The position numbers and the translations under genes are program-made. The notes below the pieces were generated by a model. It was not told the DNA's origin. It was given only the letters and a program-made list of their open reading frames with translations, and did not search any database. Shown in pieces: positions 49,251 through 58,442 of a stretch of 64,000 bases of DNA (positions are counted from its first letter, which is position 1; each line of letters opens with the position of its first letter). The DNA is from Aquipseudomonas alcaligenes NBRC 14159 (lineage in GTDB: Bacteria > Pseudomonadota > Gammaproteobacteria > Pseudomonadales > Pseudomonadaceae), in the NCBI RefSeq assembly GCF_000467105.1, contig NZ_BATI01000013.1, positions 28,360 to 92,359 of the forward strand. The letters run 5' to 3'.

Positions 49251-50600
49251 CTAGCCCCTCTCGAATAACGCCATCGCCTCCACATGTGCCGTCTGCGGGA
49301 ACATGTCGAGAATCCCGGCCCGCTTCAGCCGGTAGCCCTGCCGGACCAGCTCGGCGGCATCGCGCGCCAGGGTCGCCGGGTTGCAGGACACATAGACCAG
49401 GCGCTGCGCGCCCAGTCGGTGAATTTCCTTGACCACCTCGAACGCGCCGTCACGCGGCGGGTCGAGCAGTATCGCGGCGAAGCCGCGGGCGGCCCAGGGG
49501 GCGCCGGCCAGCGGCTTCGACAGGTCGGCCTGGAAAAAGTGCAGATTGCCCAGGCCGTTGGCCGCGGCATTTTCCCGCGCCCGCGCCACCATGGCCTGCA
49601 CACCTTCAACCGCCACCACTTCGCCGACCCGCTGCGCCAGCGGCAGGGCGAAGTTACCCAGGCCGCAGAACAGGTCCAGCACGCGCTCACCAGTCTGCGG
49701 CGCCAACCAGTCTAGCGCCTGTTCGACCATGGCCTGATTGACCGCACCATTGACCTGCACGAAATCGCCTGGGCGGTACTGCAGCTCCAGGTTCCAGGGT
49801 TCCAGGCGATAGCCCAGGCGCTGCTCCGGCACATCGGGCTCGGGCTCGCCGGCACCGTGCAGCCACAGCTGCGCCTGGTGCTCGGCACAGAAGGCGCGCA
49901 GGCGCTGCAGATCGGCTTCACCCAGCGGCGCCGTATGGCGCAGCAGCAGGGCTGACTGGGTACCGTGGAACAGCTCGACGTGGCCGAGTGACTGGGGCTT
50001 GTCCAGCGTCCGCAGCAGCGCCGGCAGCGCGCGCAGGATCGGCTGCAAGGGCTGTACCAGCACCGGGCAGTCGTCGATGGCGACGATGTCCTGGCTGGCC
50101 GCGGCACGGAAGCCGACCTCCAGGCGCTTGCCCTTGACGTCCCAGCGCACGGCAATGCGCGCGCGGCGCCGGTAGCCCAGCTCGAGGCCGGTCAGCGGCG
50201 CCGCCCACTCATCCGGTTCGACGCCGGCCTGGCGCTGCATCTGTTCGGCCAGGCTGCGCTGTTTCAGGGCAAGCTGCTCGGCATGCGGCAGGTGCTGCAG
50301 GGTGCAGCCACCACAGCGGCCGGCATGCGCGCAGGCCGGCTCGCGGCGCAGCGCAGAAGGGATCAGTACACGTTCGCTGCGCGCCTCCACCACCTGGGCG
50401 CGGGCGGCCAGCACGCGTGCCTCGACCTCCTCGCCGGCCAGCGCACCGGCGACGAACCAGCTGCGTCCCTCGACGAAGGCGATGCCGCGACCGTCGTTGG
50501 CCAGACGCTCAATGCAGAGCTTCTGCTTCTTGCCGACCGGCACCTGGGTCTTGCGCTCACCACCAGCCGGCTGGAAGCGCAGGGATTTGTGCTTGGCCAT
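49251..50600 (-). CDS. rlmD: 23S rRNA (uracil-1939-C5) methyltransferase RlmD
   Basis: RlmD (RumA) methylates U1939 of 23S rRNA using SAM and a [4Fe-4S] cluster. The 449-residue protein has an N-terminal TRAM domain, the cluster cysteines in [10 protein letters not shown] plus the Cys in [11 protein letters not shown]-binding [14 protein letters not shown], and catalytic [12 protein letters not shown]. The start [10 protein letters not shown] at 50600 lies five bases after the cysM stop; the longer frame lies inside cysM. Confidence 0.94.
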   Translation of the reverse strand: MAKHKSLRFQPAGGERKTQVPVGKKQKLCIERLANDGRGIAFVEGRSWFVAGALAGEEVEARVLAARAQVVEARSERVLIPSALRREPACAHAGRCGGCTLQHLPHAEQLALKQRSLAEQMQRQAGVEPDEWAAPLTGLELGYRRRARIAVRWDVKGKRLEVGFRAAASQDIVAIDDCPVLVQPLQPILRALPALLRTLDKPQSLGHVELFHGTQSALLLRHTAPLGEADLQRLRAFCAEHQAQLWLHGAGEPEPDVPEQRLGYRLEPWNLELQYRPGDFVQVNGAVNQAMVEQALDWLAPQTGERVLDLFCGLGNFALPLAQRVGEVVAVEGVQAMVARARENAAANGLGNLHFFQADLSKPLAGAPWAARGFAAILLDPPRDGAFEVVKEIHRLGAQRLVYVSCNPATLARDAAELVRQGYRLKRAGILDMFPQTAHVEAMALFERG

Positions 50601-50605
50601 GTCGG

Positions 50606-51490
50606 TTAATTGAACAGCCCGGAAGACAGGTAGCGGTCGCCGCGATCGCAGATGATCGCCACCATCACCGCATTCTCGGTCTCGCGCGCCAGCTTGAGCA
50701 TGGCCGCCACCGCACCGCCGGACGACACGCCGCAGAAGATGCCTTCCTCGCGCGCCAGACGGCGCATCATGTCCTCGGCCTCGGCCTGGGAGATGTCCAG
50801 GACGCGGTCGACCCGGCTGGCGTCGAAAATGCTCGGCAGGTACGCCTGCGGCCAACGACGGATGCCGGGGATGGCCGAGCCGTCCTGCGGCTGCAGGCCG
50901 ATGATCTCCACCGCCGGGTTCTGCTCCTTGAGGTAGCGCGAGGTGCCCATGATGGTGCCGGTGGTGCCCATCGAGCTGATGAAGTGGGTGACGGCGCCCT
51001 GGGTCTGGCGCCAGATCTCCGGGCCGGTGCTGCGGTAGTGCGCTTCGGGGTTGTCGCCGTTGGCGAACTGGTCGAGCACCTTGCCCTTGCCCTCGGCCTG
51101 CATGGCCAGGGCGAGGTCGCGCGCCACCTCCATGTTGTCCACCAGGATCAGCTCGGCGCCGTAGGCGCTCATCGCTGCCTTGCGCTCCTCGGTGGAGTTG
51201 CCGGGCATGATCAGGATCATCTTGTAACCCTTGATCGCCGCCGCCATCGCCAGGGCGATGCCGGTGTTGCCGCTGGTGGCTTCGATCAGCACATCGCCGG
51301 GCTGGATGTCACCGCGCAGCTCGGCGCGGGTGATCATCGACATGGCCGGGCGGTCCTTCACCGAGCCGGCCGGATTGTTGCCTTCGAGCTTCACCAGCAG
51401 GTGATTGCGCTCGGTGCCGGGCAGGCGTTGCAGGCGGACCAGCGGGGTGTTGCCGATGCAGTCGGCGATGGTGGGAAACTGCAGGGTCAT
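50606..51490 (-). CDS. cysM: Cysteine synthase B (CysM)
   Basis: CysM makes cysteine (or S-sulfocysteine from thiosulfate) from O-acetylserine with PLP. The 294-residue protein shows the PLP lysine in [11 protein letters not shown], substrate loop [12 protein letters not shown], and phosphate-binding [11 protein letters not shown]. The start [18 protein letters not shown] was chosen by family; no strong ribosome-binding site precedes it, and in-frame ATGs upstream at 51505 and 51529 are possible. It heads the cysM-rlmD-relA-mazG string, as in PAO1. Confidence 0.94.
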   Translation of the reverse strand: MTLQFPTIADCIGNTPLVRLQRLPGTERNHLLVKLEGNNPAGSVKDRPAMSMITRAELRGDIQPGDVLIEATSGNTGIALAMAAAIKGYKMILIMPGNSTEERKAAMSAYGAELILVDNMEVARDLALAMQAEGKGKVLDQFANGDNPEAHYRSTGPEIWRQTQGAVTHFISSMGTTGTIMGTSRYLKEQNPAVEIIGLQPQDGSAIPGIRRWPQAYLPSIFDASRVDRVLDISQAEAEDMMRRLAREEGIFCGVSSGGAVAAMLKLARETENAVMVAIICDRGDRYLSSGLFN

Positions 51491-51588
51491 GGCGAAGCGG
51501 GCCATCCGTTCGTGAAACAGGTGCGCCATGATACCGGCAAACCGCCGCCGACCATAACGGCGCTACATGCCAGGCAACACTTGGCGCA

Positions 51589-51927
51589 CTAAACGCCCGC
51601 CAGCCGGCAGAGCAGCCACACCAGCAGCGCCGGCCCCGGCCAGAGCAGCGCCAGGCGCGGCTGGTAGGGCAACAGCAGGACCAGGGCGAAGCCGGCCAGG
51701 CTGATCTGCCCGAACCAGCCCACCGGCCCCATGGCCCATCCCCAGGTCGCTACGCTGGCGGCAAAGCTGGCCGCCAGCAACGCCCAGCCGAGCAGGCGCA
51801 AGGCGCGGCGCCGCCCGGGCGGCGGCAGACGTTGCCAGACCTGCTTGTAGTGACGTTCCAGGCCCTGGCACAGCGCGGCCATGCCGGCATAGGCGAGCAG
51901 CAGCCCGGCGAAGAAAGCGCTCAGCAT
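51589..51927 (-). CDS. DUF3325 inner-membrane protein
   Basis: A 112-residue protein with three or four membrane helices (MLSAFFAGLLLAYAGMAAL; LLGWALLAASFAASVATWG; ISLAGFALVLLLPYQPRLALLW). It matches the DUF3325 pattern in length and in its place directly after a PepSY gene. Such DUF3649-PepSY-DUF3325 sets accompany siderophore receptors and are thought to help reduce or use imported iron; the exact role is unproven. One base separates it from the PepSY gene. Confidence 0.8.
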   Translation of the reverse strand: MLSAFFAGLLLAYAGMAALCQGLERHYKQVWQRLPPPGRRRALRLLGWALLAASFAASVATWGWAMGPVGWFGQISLAGFALVLLLPYQPRLALLWPGPALLVWLLCRLAGV

Positions 51928-51928
51928 C

Positions 51929-53464
51929 TCAGTTCACCTCCGCCAGCGGGCGCGCCGCCCGGCGCGACAGTGGCTGGGCGCCACGCTGGCCGATCCGCCG
52001 CGCGGTCCAGGCCAGCAACAGGCCGATGCCCGCCGCCGTCAGTTCCAGCAGCAGATGCCCGCTATCGGCCCAGGGCCGCTGCAGGGTCAGCGCACTGAGC
52101 AGTGGCAGCCCCAGGCACAGCAGCGCCGCAACGCCCAGCTGTTCGCGCCAGGCCTGCAGGTGCGGGCGGCACCAGCCGTGTACCAGGCTCAGCGCCCAGA
52201 GCGCGAAGAACAGGCGCAGCTCCCAGCCGGCGCGCTGGGCCAGCTCCACCGGCAACAGGCGGTTGACCCATAACAGGCCGATGCAGGCCAGCACCAGGCC
52301 GGCGACCACCGCGACATTGAGCCCCTCCACCAGGCGATGGCCGAAGTCCCCCGCCCTGCCCTCCTCCAGGTACTTGCGCCGGCGCTTGACGGTGAACAGC
52401 ACCAGCCCGCTGGCGATCATCGCGCTGCCGACCAGGCCGCAGAAGAAGTACAGCCAGCGCATCGGGTAGCCGCCGAACTGGGCGAAGTGCAGGCCGAACA
52501 TCACCCGCTGGGTCAGCACCGTGGGGCGCAGCTGCGGCGGGCCAGCGAGCAGCGCGCCACTGACACCGTCGAACACCATGTTGTGGCCCTTGCTCAGGGC
52601 GATGCGGTTGCCCAGCACGCGGCGCACCTCGATGCGCGCATCGGCGCGGCCGGGGTGCTGGATGCTCAGACCTGCAAGCGGCCCCATGCGCTGTTCGGCC
52701 TGCTGCAGCAGCGGCGCGAGCGCCACCAATGGCGCCGCCGGGGCGCGGCTGGGGCCATGGCTGTGCGGCGGCGCCTGGATCTGTTCCGCGAAGAAGGCTT
52801 CGGCATCGCCGTCGTACAGCGCCTGCAGCGCCGCCGGGACATAGATCAGGCCGAAGATGATCAGCCCGGTGTAGACGATCATCAGGTGGAACGGCATCAG
52901 CAGCACGCCGGCGGCGTTGTGCGCATCCAGCCAGGAACGCTGGCCCTTGTTCGGGCGGAAGGTGAAGAACTCCTTGAACAGCTTCTTGTGGATGACGATG
53001 CCGCTGACCAGGGTTGCCAGGGTCGCCAGCGCCACCAGGCCGACCACCCAGATGCCGATCTGCCGCGGCAGGTTGAGGGTGTAGTGGAAGTGGAAGAAGA
53101 AGCTGCCACCGGCCGCCTCGCGCACCTTGAGCGGCTCGCCCGTGCGCGGGTCGAGATCGGTGCTGATGCCGCGGCGGCGGTCGCCGGCGGTCACCCGCAG
53201 GCCCGGGTCACGTTCGCTGGGCAGGGCGATGTTCCACGCCCCGGCATCGGCGTGATGACGCTGCAGGTAGGCCAGCGCATGCTCGGCGGCCTGGGCGATC
53301 GGCACCTCCTGGCGCTGGATCTCCGGCTGCATCCAGTGGTCGATCTCATGGTCGAACACCGCCAGGCTGCCGGTGAGGAAAATGGCGAACAGCGGCCAGC
53401 CGAACAGCAGGCCGCCCCAGGTGTGCAGCCAGGCCATGGCCTGGGTCAGGGTCCGTTTCTTCAT
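51929..53464 (-). CDS. PepSY-domain membrane protein (ferric-siderophore reductase-like)
   Basis: The 511-residue protein has the PepSY_TM (PiuB/FpvG-like) plan. There is an N-terminal helix (TWGGLLFGWPLFAIFLTGSL) after the opening MKKRTLTQAMAWLHTW, a large periplasmic PepSY loop, further helices, and conserved His in HFHYTLNLP, DAHNAAGVLLMPFHLMIVYTG and GLHFAQFGG that could bind haem. FpvG of P. aeruginosa, of this type, reduces ferri-pyoverdine in the periplasm. The start at 53464 overlaps the DUF3649 stop (ATGA). Reductase function is inferred from family and operon. Confidence 0.86.
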   Translation of the reverse strand: MKKRTLTQAMAWLHTWGGLLFGWPLFAIFLTGSLAVFDHEIDHWMQPEIQRQEVPIAQAAEHALAYLQRHHADAGAWNIALPSERDPGLRVTAGDRRRGISTDLDPRTGEPLKVREAAGGSFFFHFHYTLNLPRQIGIWVVGLVALATLATLVSGIVIHKKLFKEFFTFRPNKGQRSWLDAHNAAGVLLMPFHLMIVYTGLIIFGLIYVPAALQALYDGDAEAFFAEQIQAPPHSHGPSRAPAAPLVALAPLLQQAEQRMGPLAGLSIQHPGRADARIEVRRVLGNRIALSKGHNMVFDGVSGALLAGPPQLRPTVLTQRVMFGLHFAQFGGYPMRWLYFFCGLVGSAMIASGLVLFTVKRRRKYLEEGRAGDFGHRLVEGLNVAVVAGLVLACIGLLWVNRLLPVELAQRAGWELRLFFALWALSLVHGWCRPHLQAWREQLGVAALLCLGLPLLSALTLQRPWADSGHLLLELTAAGIGLLLAWTARRIGQRGAQPLSRRAARPLAEVN

Positions 53465-53730
53465 CCCAGACGCTCCAGCAGTTGCGGCCAGAAGCCGATC
53501 AGCGCCAGCGGTATCGCCAATGGCAGGCTCAGCCAGGCGCGCCAGGCATCGCGCGCGGCGAAAGCCCAGAGCACGGCCAGGGTGTAGACGACGAACATCG
53601 GCAGGCTGGCAACCAGCAGTGCGTCGATCCGCTCCAGGGGCAGCAGGCGTGCCAGGCAGGCGGTGAAGGCGTAGGTAAAGGCATAGCCACCAAATACGGC
53701 GGCCATGGCACGGGCAAACACGGCGTTCAT
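53461..53730 (-). CDS. DUF3649 small inner-membrane protein
   Basis: An 89-residue protein with three predicted helices (VFARAMAAVFGGYAFTYAFT; ALLVASLPMFVVYTLAVLWAF; LPLAIPLALIGFWPQLL), matching DUF3649. It overlaps both neighbours by four bases (esterase upstream, PepSY downstream), so the set is translationally linked. In related iron operons it precedes the PepSY gene. Function unknown. Confidence 0.82.
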   Translation of the reverse strand: MNAVFARAMAAVFGGYAFTYAFTACLARLLPLERIDALLVASLPMFVVYTLAVLWAFAARDAWRAWLSLPLAIPLALIGFWPQLLERLG

Positions 53731-54662
53731 CGACGGCCCTCCAGCGGCGCCAGGCCGGCGAGCAGACGCAGGGCCGGACGCAGCGAAGCAGCCAGCATCG
53801 GCCCGTGGCCCAGGCCGGCGAACGTATGGAACTCGGCGTCCAGCCCGGGCAGCGCATCCAGGCGCTCGGCCAGCCGTTGCGGCGCGTCCGCCGGCAATGC
53901 CGCCATCGCTCGGGACCGCGCGGAATCGGCAGCGAGCTGTGCGCCTGACGGGCGCTCATCGCTGCCGCGCAGGATCAGCAGCCGCGCCGCGGCCCCCGGA
54001 AAGTCGCGGTGACGCTGCAGCAACAGACCGGACTGCCACCACAGCGACGGGCTGGCGGCGATATAGAAGTGGAAGTCGGCCGGCGCGCTGAACAGGCTGT
54101 CGAGCACATACAGACCGCCCAGCGAGTGCCCCCACAGGCCCTGACGCGCCTCGTCCACGGCGACCCGGCGCGCCACCTCGGGGCGAATGCGCTGCACCAG
54201 CAGGGCGCGGAACGCCGCCGCGCCGCCGCTGGGCCGACCGCCCAGCATGGGGTCCGCAGCACCAGGCCCGGCAGGCGGCGCCGGGGTGTAGTCGAACATG
54301 CGTGCGTCCAGATCCAGGCGCTGCTCCGTGGCCGGGCCGATCAGCACCAGCAGCGGTGGCGTGCCCTGCTCCTCCAGTTCGGCCAGCCAGTCCTCGCGCA
54401 GGGCGGCCAGGGCGGCATTGCCGTCGAGCAGGTAGAGCACCGGATAACCGCTCGCCGGGGCGGCGCGCCGGGGAATGCCCAGACGCACCCGGTAGTGGCG
54501 CTGGCCGTCGGCCGAGGCCAGCTCGAAGTGCTCGAAGCGGTAGTGGGCCGAGCCACGCTCGACCAGGGTAGCGCCGAGGTGCTGCTCGGCTGCGGGCCTG
54601 GCCAGGGCGACGGGCGCCAGCAGGCTCAGCAGGGCGAGCAATGCGGCGATCGGGGCACGCAT
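53727..54662 (-). CDS. Exported alpha/beta-hydrolase, siderophore trilactone esterase-like
   Basis: The 311-residue protein has a signal peptide (MRAPIAALLALLSLLAPVALA) and an esterase-D-like fold: LYLLDGNAALAAL, nucleophile motif GHSLGG with Ser at about 180, ILRGSDERP and the catalytic His in GLGHGPM. IroE and PfeE, periplasmic esterases of this group, linearise ferric enterobactin to release iron. Here it lies 90 bases after the PirA receptor gene, which supports the same role. The lipid- or carbohydrate-esterase alternatives cannot be excluded. The start is ATG 54662 with GAGAGG upstream. Confidence 0.82.
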   Translation of the reverse strand: MRAPIAALLALLSLLAPVALARPAAEQHLGATLVERGSAHYRFEHFELASADGQRHYRVRLGIPRRAAPASGYPVLYLLDGNAALAALREDWLAELEEQGTPPLLVLIGPATEQRLDLDARMFDYTPAPPAGPGAADPMLGGRPSGGAAAFRALLVQRIRPEVARRVAVDEARQGLWGHSLGGLYVLDSLFSAPADFHFYIAASPSLWWQSGLLLQRHRDFPGAAARLLILRGSDERPSGAQLAADSARSRAMAALPADAPQRLAERLDALPGLDAEFHTFAGLGHGPMLAASLRPALRLLAGLAPLEGRR

Positions 54663-54682
54663 GCGGATACCTCTCAAGGAAA

Positions 54683-54735
54683 GGCCCCGCCGAGCCTTAG
54701 CCGGGCGGAGCCGAAGGCCCGCCGCAACGGCGGGC
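54683..54735 (-). other. Tandem hairpins between pirA and the esterase gene
   Basis: GCCCGCCG and CGGCGGGC pair across CAA at 54717-54735. A second GC-rich stem, GGCTCCGCC with GGCGGGGCC, lies at about 54689-54712 on the minus strand and is followed by TTT. They may stabilise the receptor mRNA or partly terminate before the esterase, lowering its expression relative to the receptor. Confidence 0.45.
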
Positions 54736-54752
54736 AAGGAGCAAGGGCTGGA

Positions 54753-56966
54753 TCAGAACGAGGCGGTGACCGACGCGAAATAGGCGCGCCCCGGCTCGTT
54801 GTAGGTGTTGGCACCGGCGTCGTTGGCGTTGCCTTCGCGGTAGATCTGCTTGTCGAGCAGGTTGCTGATGCCGACGCGCAGGCTGTAGTTCGAGTTGAAC
54901 GCGTAACCGGCGCTGACACCGACCAGGCCGTAGGGGTCGAGGTCCTGCTGCGCGTCCGCGTCGATCGCCTGACCGGTGCGGCGGTTCAGGCTTGGTGCCT
55001 CCTGCTTGCCGTAGTAGGTGCCGGTCAGTTGCAGCGACAGCTGCTGGGTCACCTGCCAGTCGAGGCTGCTGTTGAGGGTGTATTCGGGAATCACGCTCAG
55101 CGGCTCGCCGGTCTGCTTGTCCTCGGACTCGAGCATGTAGGTGAAGTTGGTGTTCCACTCCAGCTGCGGGCTGAGCGCGACGAACAGGTTGCCCTCCACG
55201 CCCTCGACCACGGCCTCGTCGGTGTTCTCCCACTGCAGCACGCGGCGCCCGTTGCTCAGGCGGGTGATGTACTGGTTGCTGCCGACGATCTTGTTGCGAT
55301 AGTCGTTGCGGAAATAGGTGGCGCTGGTACGCCAGCTGCCCTTGTCGAAGGCCAGGCCGATTTCCTTGTTGATGCTGGTTTCCGGTTCGAGGTCCGGGTT
55401 GCCCACCAGGTAGCAGCCGCCGCTGTTGCTTTCGCTGGCATTGCAGCCGTTGCCACGGCTGTACAGCAGGTAGCCGGGGTTGGACTGGTACAGGTTGGGC
55501 GTCTTGTAGGCCCGGGCGATACCGCCCTTCAGGGTCAGCTCGTCGGTCAGCTCGTGCGAGGCATTCAGGCTCGGGCTCCAGTTGCCGCCGTACTCTTCGT
55601 GGTCGTCGAAGCGCAGCCCGGGGGTGACGATGGTACGGTCGCCCAGCTGGATATTGTCCTCGGCGAACAGCGCGTAGCTGTGCGCGGTGGTCTTGGTCTG
55701 GTCACGGCTGAAGCCGGGGATATCGCCGCTGTTCGGGTCGAAGCTCTGCTCGCGCAGCGAGCCCGGATCGTTGAGCGACTCGTACAGGTACTCGCTGCCC
55801 AGGGTCAGCACCTGCTCGAGGCCGGCGCTCAGCGGCAGGTTGACCTCAGCGTTGGCGCGGGTGTTGCGCAGGCGCGACATGAAGGCCCCGGCGCCCTCGC
55901 TCGGTGCACCCTCGGGGCCGCCGGCCAGGCCTTCGTTGAGGCGCCAGTTGCGCGTGTAGTCGTAGCTCAGCGAGGCCTTGGAGCTGCCCCAGTCGAAATC
56001 GCCCTTGTGGGTCAGCGCGTAGTTGCTGCGCTGCATCACGTTGGTTTCATGGCCGTACAGGCTGTTGATGAACTCGGGGTTGCCACCGCCGTTGTTGTTC
56101 ATCGTGTCGCCGGCGTAGATGTTGCCCTGGCGGCTGTAGCCGGCTTCCAGGTCGAGGCTCTGCTCGGGGTTCAGCTGCCAGCTGAGCAGCGCGTTGATGT
56201 CCTTGTTGCGCACGCCCTCGCGCCCGGAAACCAGGGCATCCTCGCTGGCCTGGTGCGCGGCGTTGATGTCGGCATCGTCGGCGTCGGTGGTGCTGGCGCC
56301 ACCGTACAGGCGGAAGGAGAACGCCTCGCCGAGCGGACCGCTGAGGCTGAAGTTGGTGCGCTTGCTCATGCCCTCGGCATCGTCTTCCGGCAGCGAGGTG
56401 TAGGCGGTGATGGAGCCGCTGAGCTTGTCGGTCGGGCGCTTGGTGATGATGTTGACCACCCCGCCCATGGCTCCCGAGCCATAGCGCGCGGCGGCCGGGC
56501 CACGCAGGATCTCGATGCGTTCGACCTGCTCGGCCGGCACCCAGTTGGTCTCGCCGCGGGTATCGCGGTCGCCGTTCCAGCCATAGCGCACGGCATTGCG
56601 CGAGGTGGACGGCTGGCCGTCGATCAGGATCAGGGTGTTTTCCGGGCCCATGCCGCGCAGGTCGATCTGGCGGTTGTTGCCGCGATTGCCACTGGTGCTG
56701 TTGCCGGTCAGGTTGACCCCGGGCTCGCGGCGGATGATCTCTGCCAGGTCGTTGGTCGGCGGCAGCTTGCGGATGTCCTCGGCGGTGATGATGGAAACGC
56801 CCGGCGCCTGCTTCAGCTCCTCCTCGGCGGTTCCCAGTACCTGGGTTTCCTGTAACAGCACGGCCTGCTCGGCAGGCGCCGCGGCATCAGGCGCAGCCTG
56901 CAGCGAGGTGGCCGTGGCGGCCAGCAAGGCCAGGGTCAGGTGACTCAAGGTGAATCGCGCGGACAT
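54753..56966 (-). CDS. pirA: TonB-dependent ferric-enterobactin-type receptor PirA
   Basis: A 737-residue outer-membrane receptor that imports a ferric catecholate siderophore with TonB energy. It has a signal peptide (to about SLQAAP), a TonB-box-like ETQVLG region, and a plug domain with APGVSIITAEDIRKLPPTNDLAEII and IDLRGMGPENTLILIDG. A 22-strand barrel ends in the BAM signal (ASVTASF). The plug closely follows FepA/PfeA/PirA, and the pirR-pirS-pirA order matches PAO1 PA0929-PA0931. Ligand assignment to enterobactin is by homology. A Fur-box-like site lies upstream. Confidence 0.93.
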   Translation of the reverse strand: MSARFTLSHLTLALLAATATSLQAAPDAAAPAEQAVLLQETQVLGTAEEELKQAPGVSIITAEDIRKLPPTNDLAEIIRREPGVNLTGNSTSGNRGNNRQIDLRGMGPENTLILIDGQPSTSRNAVRYGWNGDRDTRGETNWVPAEQVERIEILRGPAAARYGSGAMGGVVNIITKRPTDKLSGSITAYTSLPEDDAEGMSKRTNFSLSGPLGEAFSFRLYGGASTTDADDADINAAHQASEDALVSGREGVRNKDINALLSWQLNPEQSLDLEAGYSRQGNIYAGDTMNNNGGGNPEFINSLYGHETNVMQRSNYALTHKGDFDWGSSKASLSYDYTRNWRLNEGLAGGPEGAPSEGAGAFMSRLRNTRANAEVNLPLSAGLEQVLTLGSEYLYESLNDPGSLREQSFDPNSGDIPGFSRDQTKTTAHSYALFAEDNIQLGDRTIVTPGLRFDDHEEYGGNWSPSLNASHELTDELTLKGGIARAYKTPNLYQSNPGYLLYSRGNGCNASESNSGGCYLVGNPDLEPETSINKEIGLAFDKGSWRTSATYFRNDYRNKIVGSNQYITRLSNGRRVLQWENTDEAVVEGVEGNLFVALSPQLEWNTNFTYMLESEDKQTGEPLSVIPEYTLNSSLDWQVTQQLSLQLTGTYYGKQEAPSLNRRTGQAIDADAQQDLDPYGLVGVSAGYAFNSNYSLRVGISNLLDKQIYREGNANDAGANTYNEPGRAYFASVTASF

Positions 56967-57056
56967 CGATCAATCTCCTGAAGACAAGGACAGGCGCGGG
57001 AGAGGATCGAGGGCTGGCAGTGCCGAGGCGACCATGCTCCGCGCATGGAAATCGGC

Positions 57057-57075
57057 GCAAATGATATGAATTCCT
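57057..57075 (-). promoter_or_regulatory. Putative Fur box and promoter of pirA
   Basis: AGGAATTCATATCATTTGC on the minus strand matches the 19-base Fur consensus at about 10 positions, including ATCATT. It overlaps a possible -10 (TATCAT) that has TTTACT 16 bases upstream. The spot, 91 bases before the pirA start, and the A/T-rich context fit an iron-repressed promoter. Confidence 0.5.
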
Positions 57076-57101
57076 ATTTGTCAGTAAATCTAATTTACAA
57101 A

Positions 57102-58442
57102 CTATACACTTGGCAGCCGCAGGCTCAGGCGCAGGCCTTGCGCCGCGTTCTCCGCCCACAGTTCGCCCCCCTGCATGCGCAGGGCGCCACGGGCGATGGC
57201 CAGGCCCAGACCGAAGCCCTCGCCGCCCGGACGCGCGGCACACAGCCGGGTGAAGGGACGGAAGATGGTCTCCAGCTCCTGGGCGGGCACACCGCCGCCC
57301 TGGTCCTCGAGGTGCAGCAGCCAGTGCGCGCCCTGCCGCTGCCCGTGCAGGCGCACCACCCCGTCCGCCGGCGAATGGCGGATGGCATTGCGCAGGATGT
57401 TTTCCAGCGCCTGGGCCAGGCCGTTGAGATGGCCAAGCACCCGGCACTCGGCGGGCAGCTCGCAGCGCAAGCGCGTGGCCTCCCAGCCGCTCTCGAAGCA
57501 GGCATCCTCGGCGAGCACGCCCCACAGGGCCGCCACATCGATTGTCTCCAGCGCCGGCTGGGGCCGCTCGGTGTCCAGCCAGACCAGCTCCAGGGTGTCG
57601 TCGACCAGGCGCTGCATGCACTGCACTTCGCGTTCCAGGCGCTGGCGCAGCACCTCCAGGTCGCTGGCGCACTCGCCGGCCACGCGCAGGCGCGACAGCG
57701 GCGTGCGCAGCTCGTGTGACAGGTCGCGCAGCAGCTGGCGCTGATAGCTCACCGTGTGCTCCAGGCGCTCGGCCATGTGGTCGAAGGCACGGCCCAGGGT
57801 GCCCAGCTCGTCGTCGCGGCGGCTGACATGGGGCGCCACGCGGGTGCTCAGATGGTCGCCGCGCAGGGCGTCGGCCTGCTCACGCAGGTGCTTGAGCGGT
57901 GCGATCAGCTGGCGGTAGATCAGCAGGCACAGCAGCAGCGCCAGCACGCCCGGCACCAGGCCATGCACCAGCAGCTGGGTCGCCAGGGTGAAGCCCGGCG
58001 GCAGCATGCGCTCGGGCAGCTCGATGGCCAGACGGCCGGCCTCAGGCGCCTCCGGGAACGGCACCAGCAGGCTGGGCAGACCGATGCTGCGCTTGCTCAT
58101 CGGCCAGTCGATGCGCCGCACGAAGGTCAGGCGTTCCAGCTCGGCCGTACTCAGCGCCTGGCTGGACAGCGAGTGCAGGCCCGGCCCGAGCACCGCCACC
58201 CAGCCACTCTCGCGACGGCGCATGTCCGCCAGCCAGTCATCGACACCGCCTCGCCCGCCGGCACGCCAGGCCTGCTCGGCCTCGGCGGCGTAGCCCAGCA
58301 ACTGGCGCTGGTCGTCGGCACGCAGGTAGTAGCCAAGCCGCTCGACGCTACCGCCCCAGTACCACACCAGCCAGACCATCAGCAGGCAGAAACCCACCAG
58401 CAGCGCCGCCAGGCGCCAGAACAGCGAATGTCGGGACAGCAC
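57102..58442 (-). CDS. pirS: Sensor histidine kinase PirS
   Basis: PirS is the membrane sensor partner of PirR, controlling the PirA receptor. The 446-residue protein has two membrane helices (about 10-30 and 158-178) enclosing a periplasmic domain of about 125 residues, a HAMP domain, the phospho-acceptor His243 in LRDLSHELRTPLSRLR, and ATP-binding motifs (ENILRNAIRHS, DQGGGVP, GFGLGLAIARG). Translation starts at GTG immediately after the pirR stop, with GAGGAAG within pirR, so the two are coupled. The signal it senses is inferred to be a siderophore. Confidence 0.92.
   Translation of the reverse strand: MLSRHSLFWRLAALLVGFCLLMVWLVWYWGGSVERLGYYLRADDQRQLLGYAAEAEQAWRAGGRGGVDDWLADMRRRESGWVAVLGPGLHSLSSQALSTAELERLTFVRRIDWPMSKRSIGLPSLLVPFPEAPEAGRLAIELPERMLPPGFTLATQLLVHGLVPGVLALLLCLLIYRQLIAPLKHLREQADALRGDHLSTRVAPHVSRRDDELGTLGRAFDHMAERLEHTVSYQRQLLRDLSHELRTPLSRLRVAGECASDLEVLRQRLEREVQCMQRLVDDTLELVWLDTERPQPALETIDVAALWGVLAEDACFESGWEATRLRCELPAECRVLGHLNGLAQALENILRNAIRHSPADGVVRLHGQRQGAHWLLHLEDQGGGVPAQELETIFRPFTRLCAARPGGEGFGLGLAIARGALRMQGGELWAENAAQGLRLSLRLPSV

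Noticed and set aside
46750..49254. Open frame of 834 codons opposite relA
   Set aside because: Antisense shadow rich in His, Gln, Leu and Val; the minus strand has unmistakable RelA motifs.
54009..56855. Open frame of 948 codons on the plus strand opposite pirA and the esterase gene
   Set aside because: Antisense shadow of high-GC genes: low-complexity Gly/Val/Gln/Ala content, no domain, no ribosome-binding site, while the minus strand carries a clear TonB receptor.
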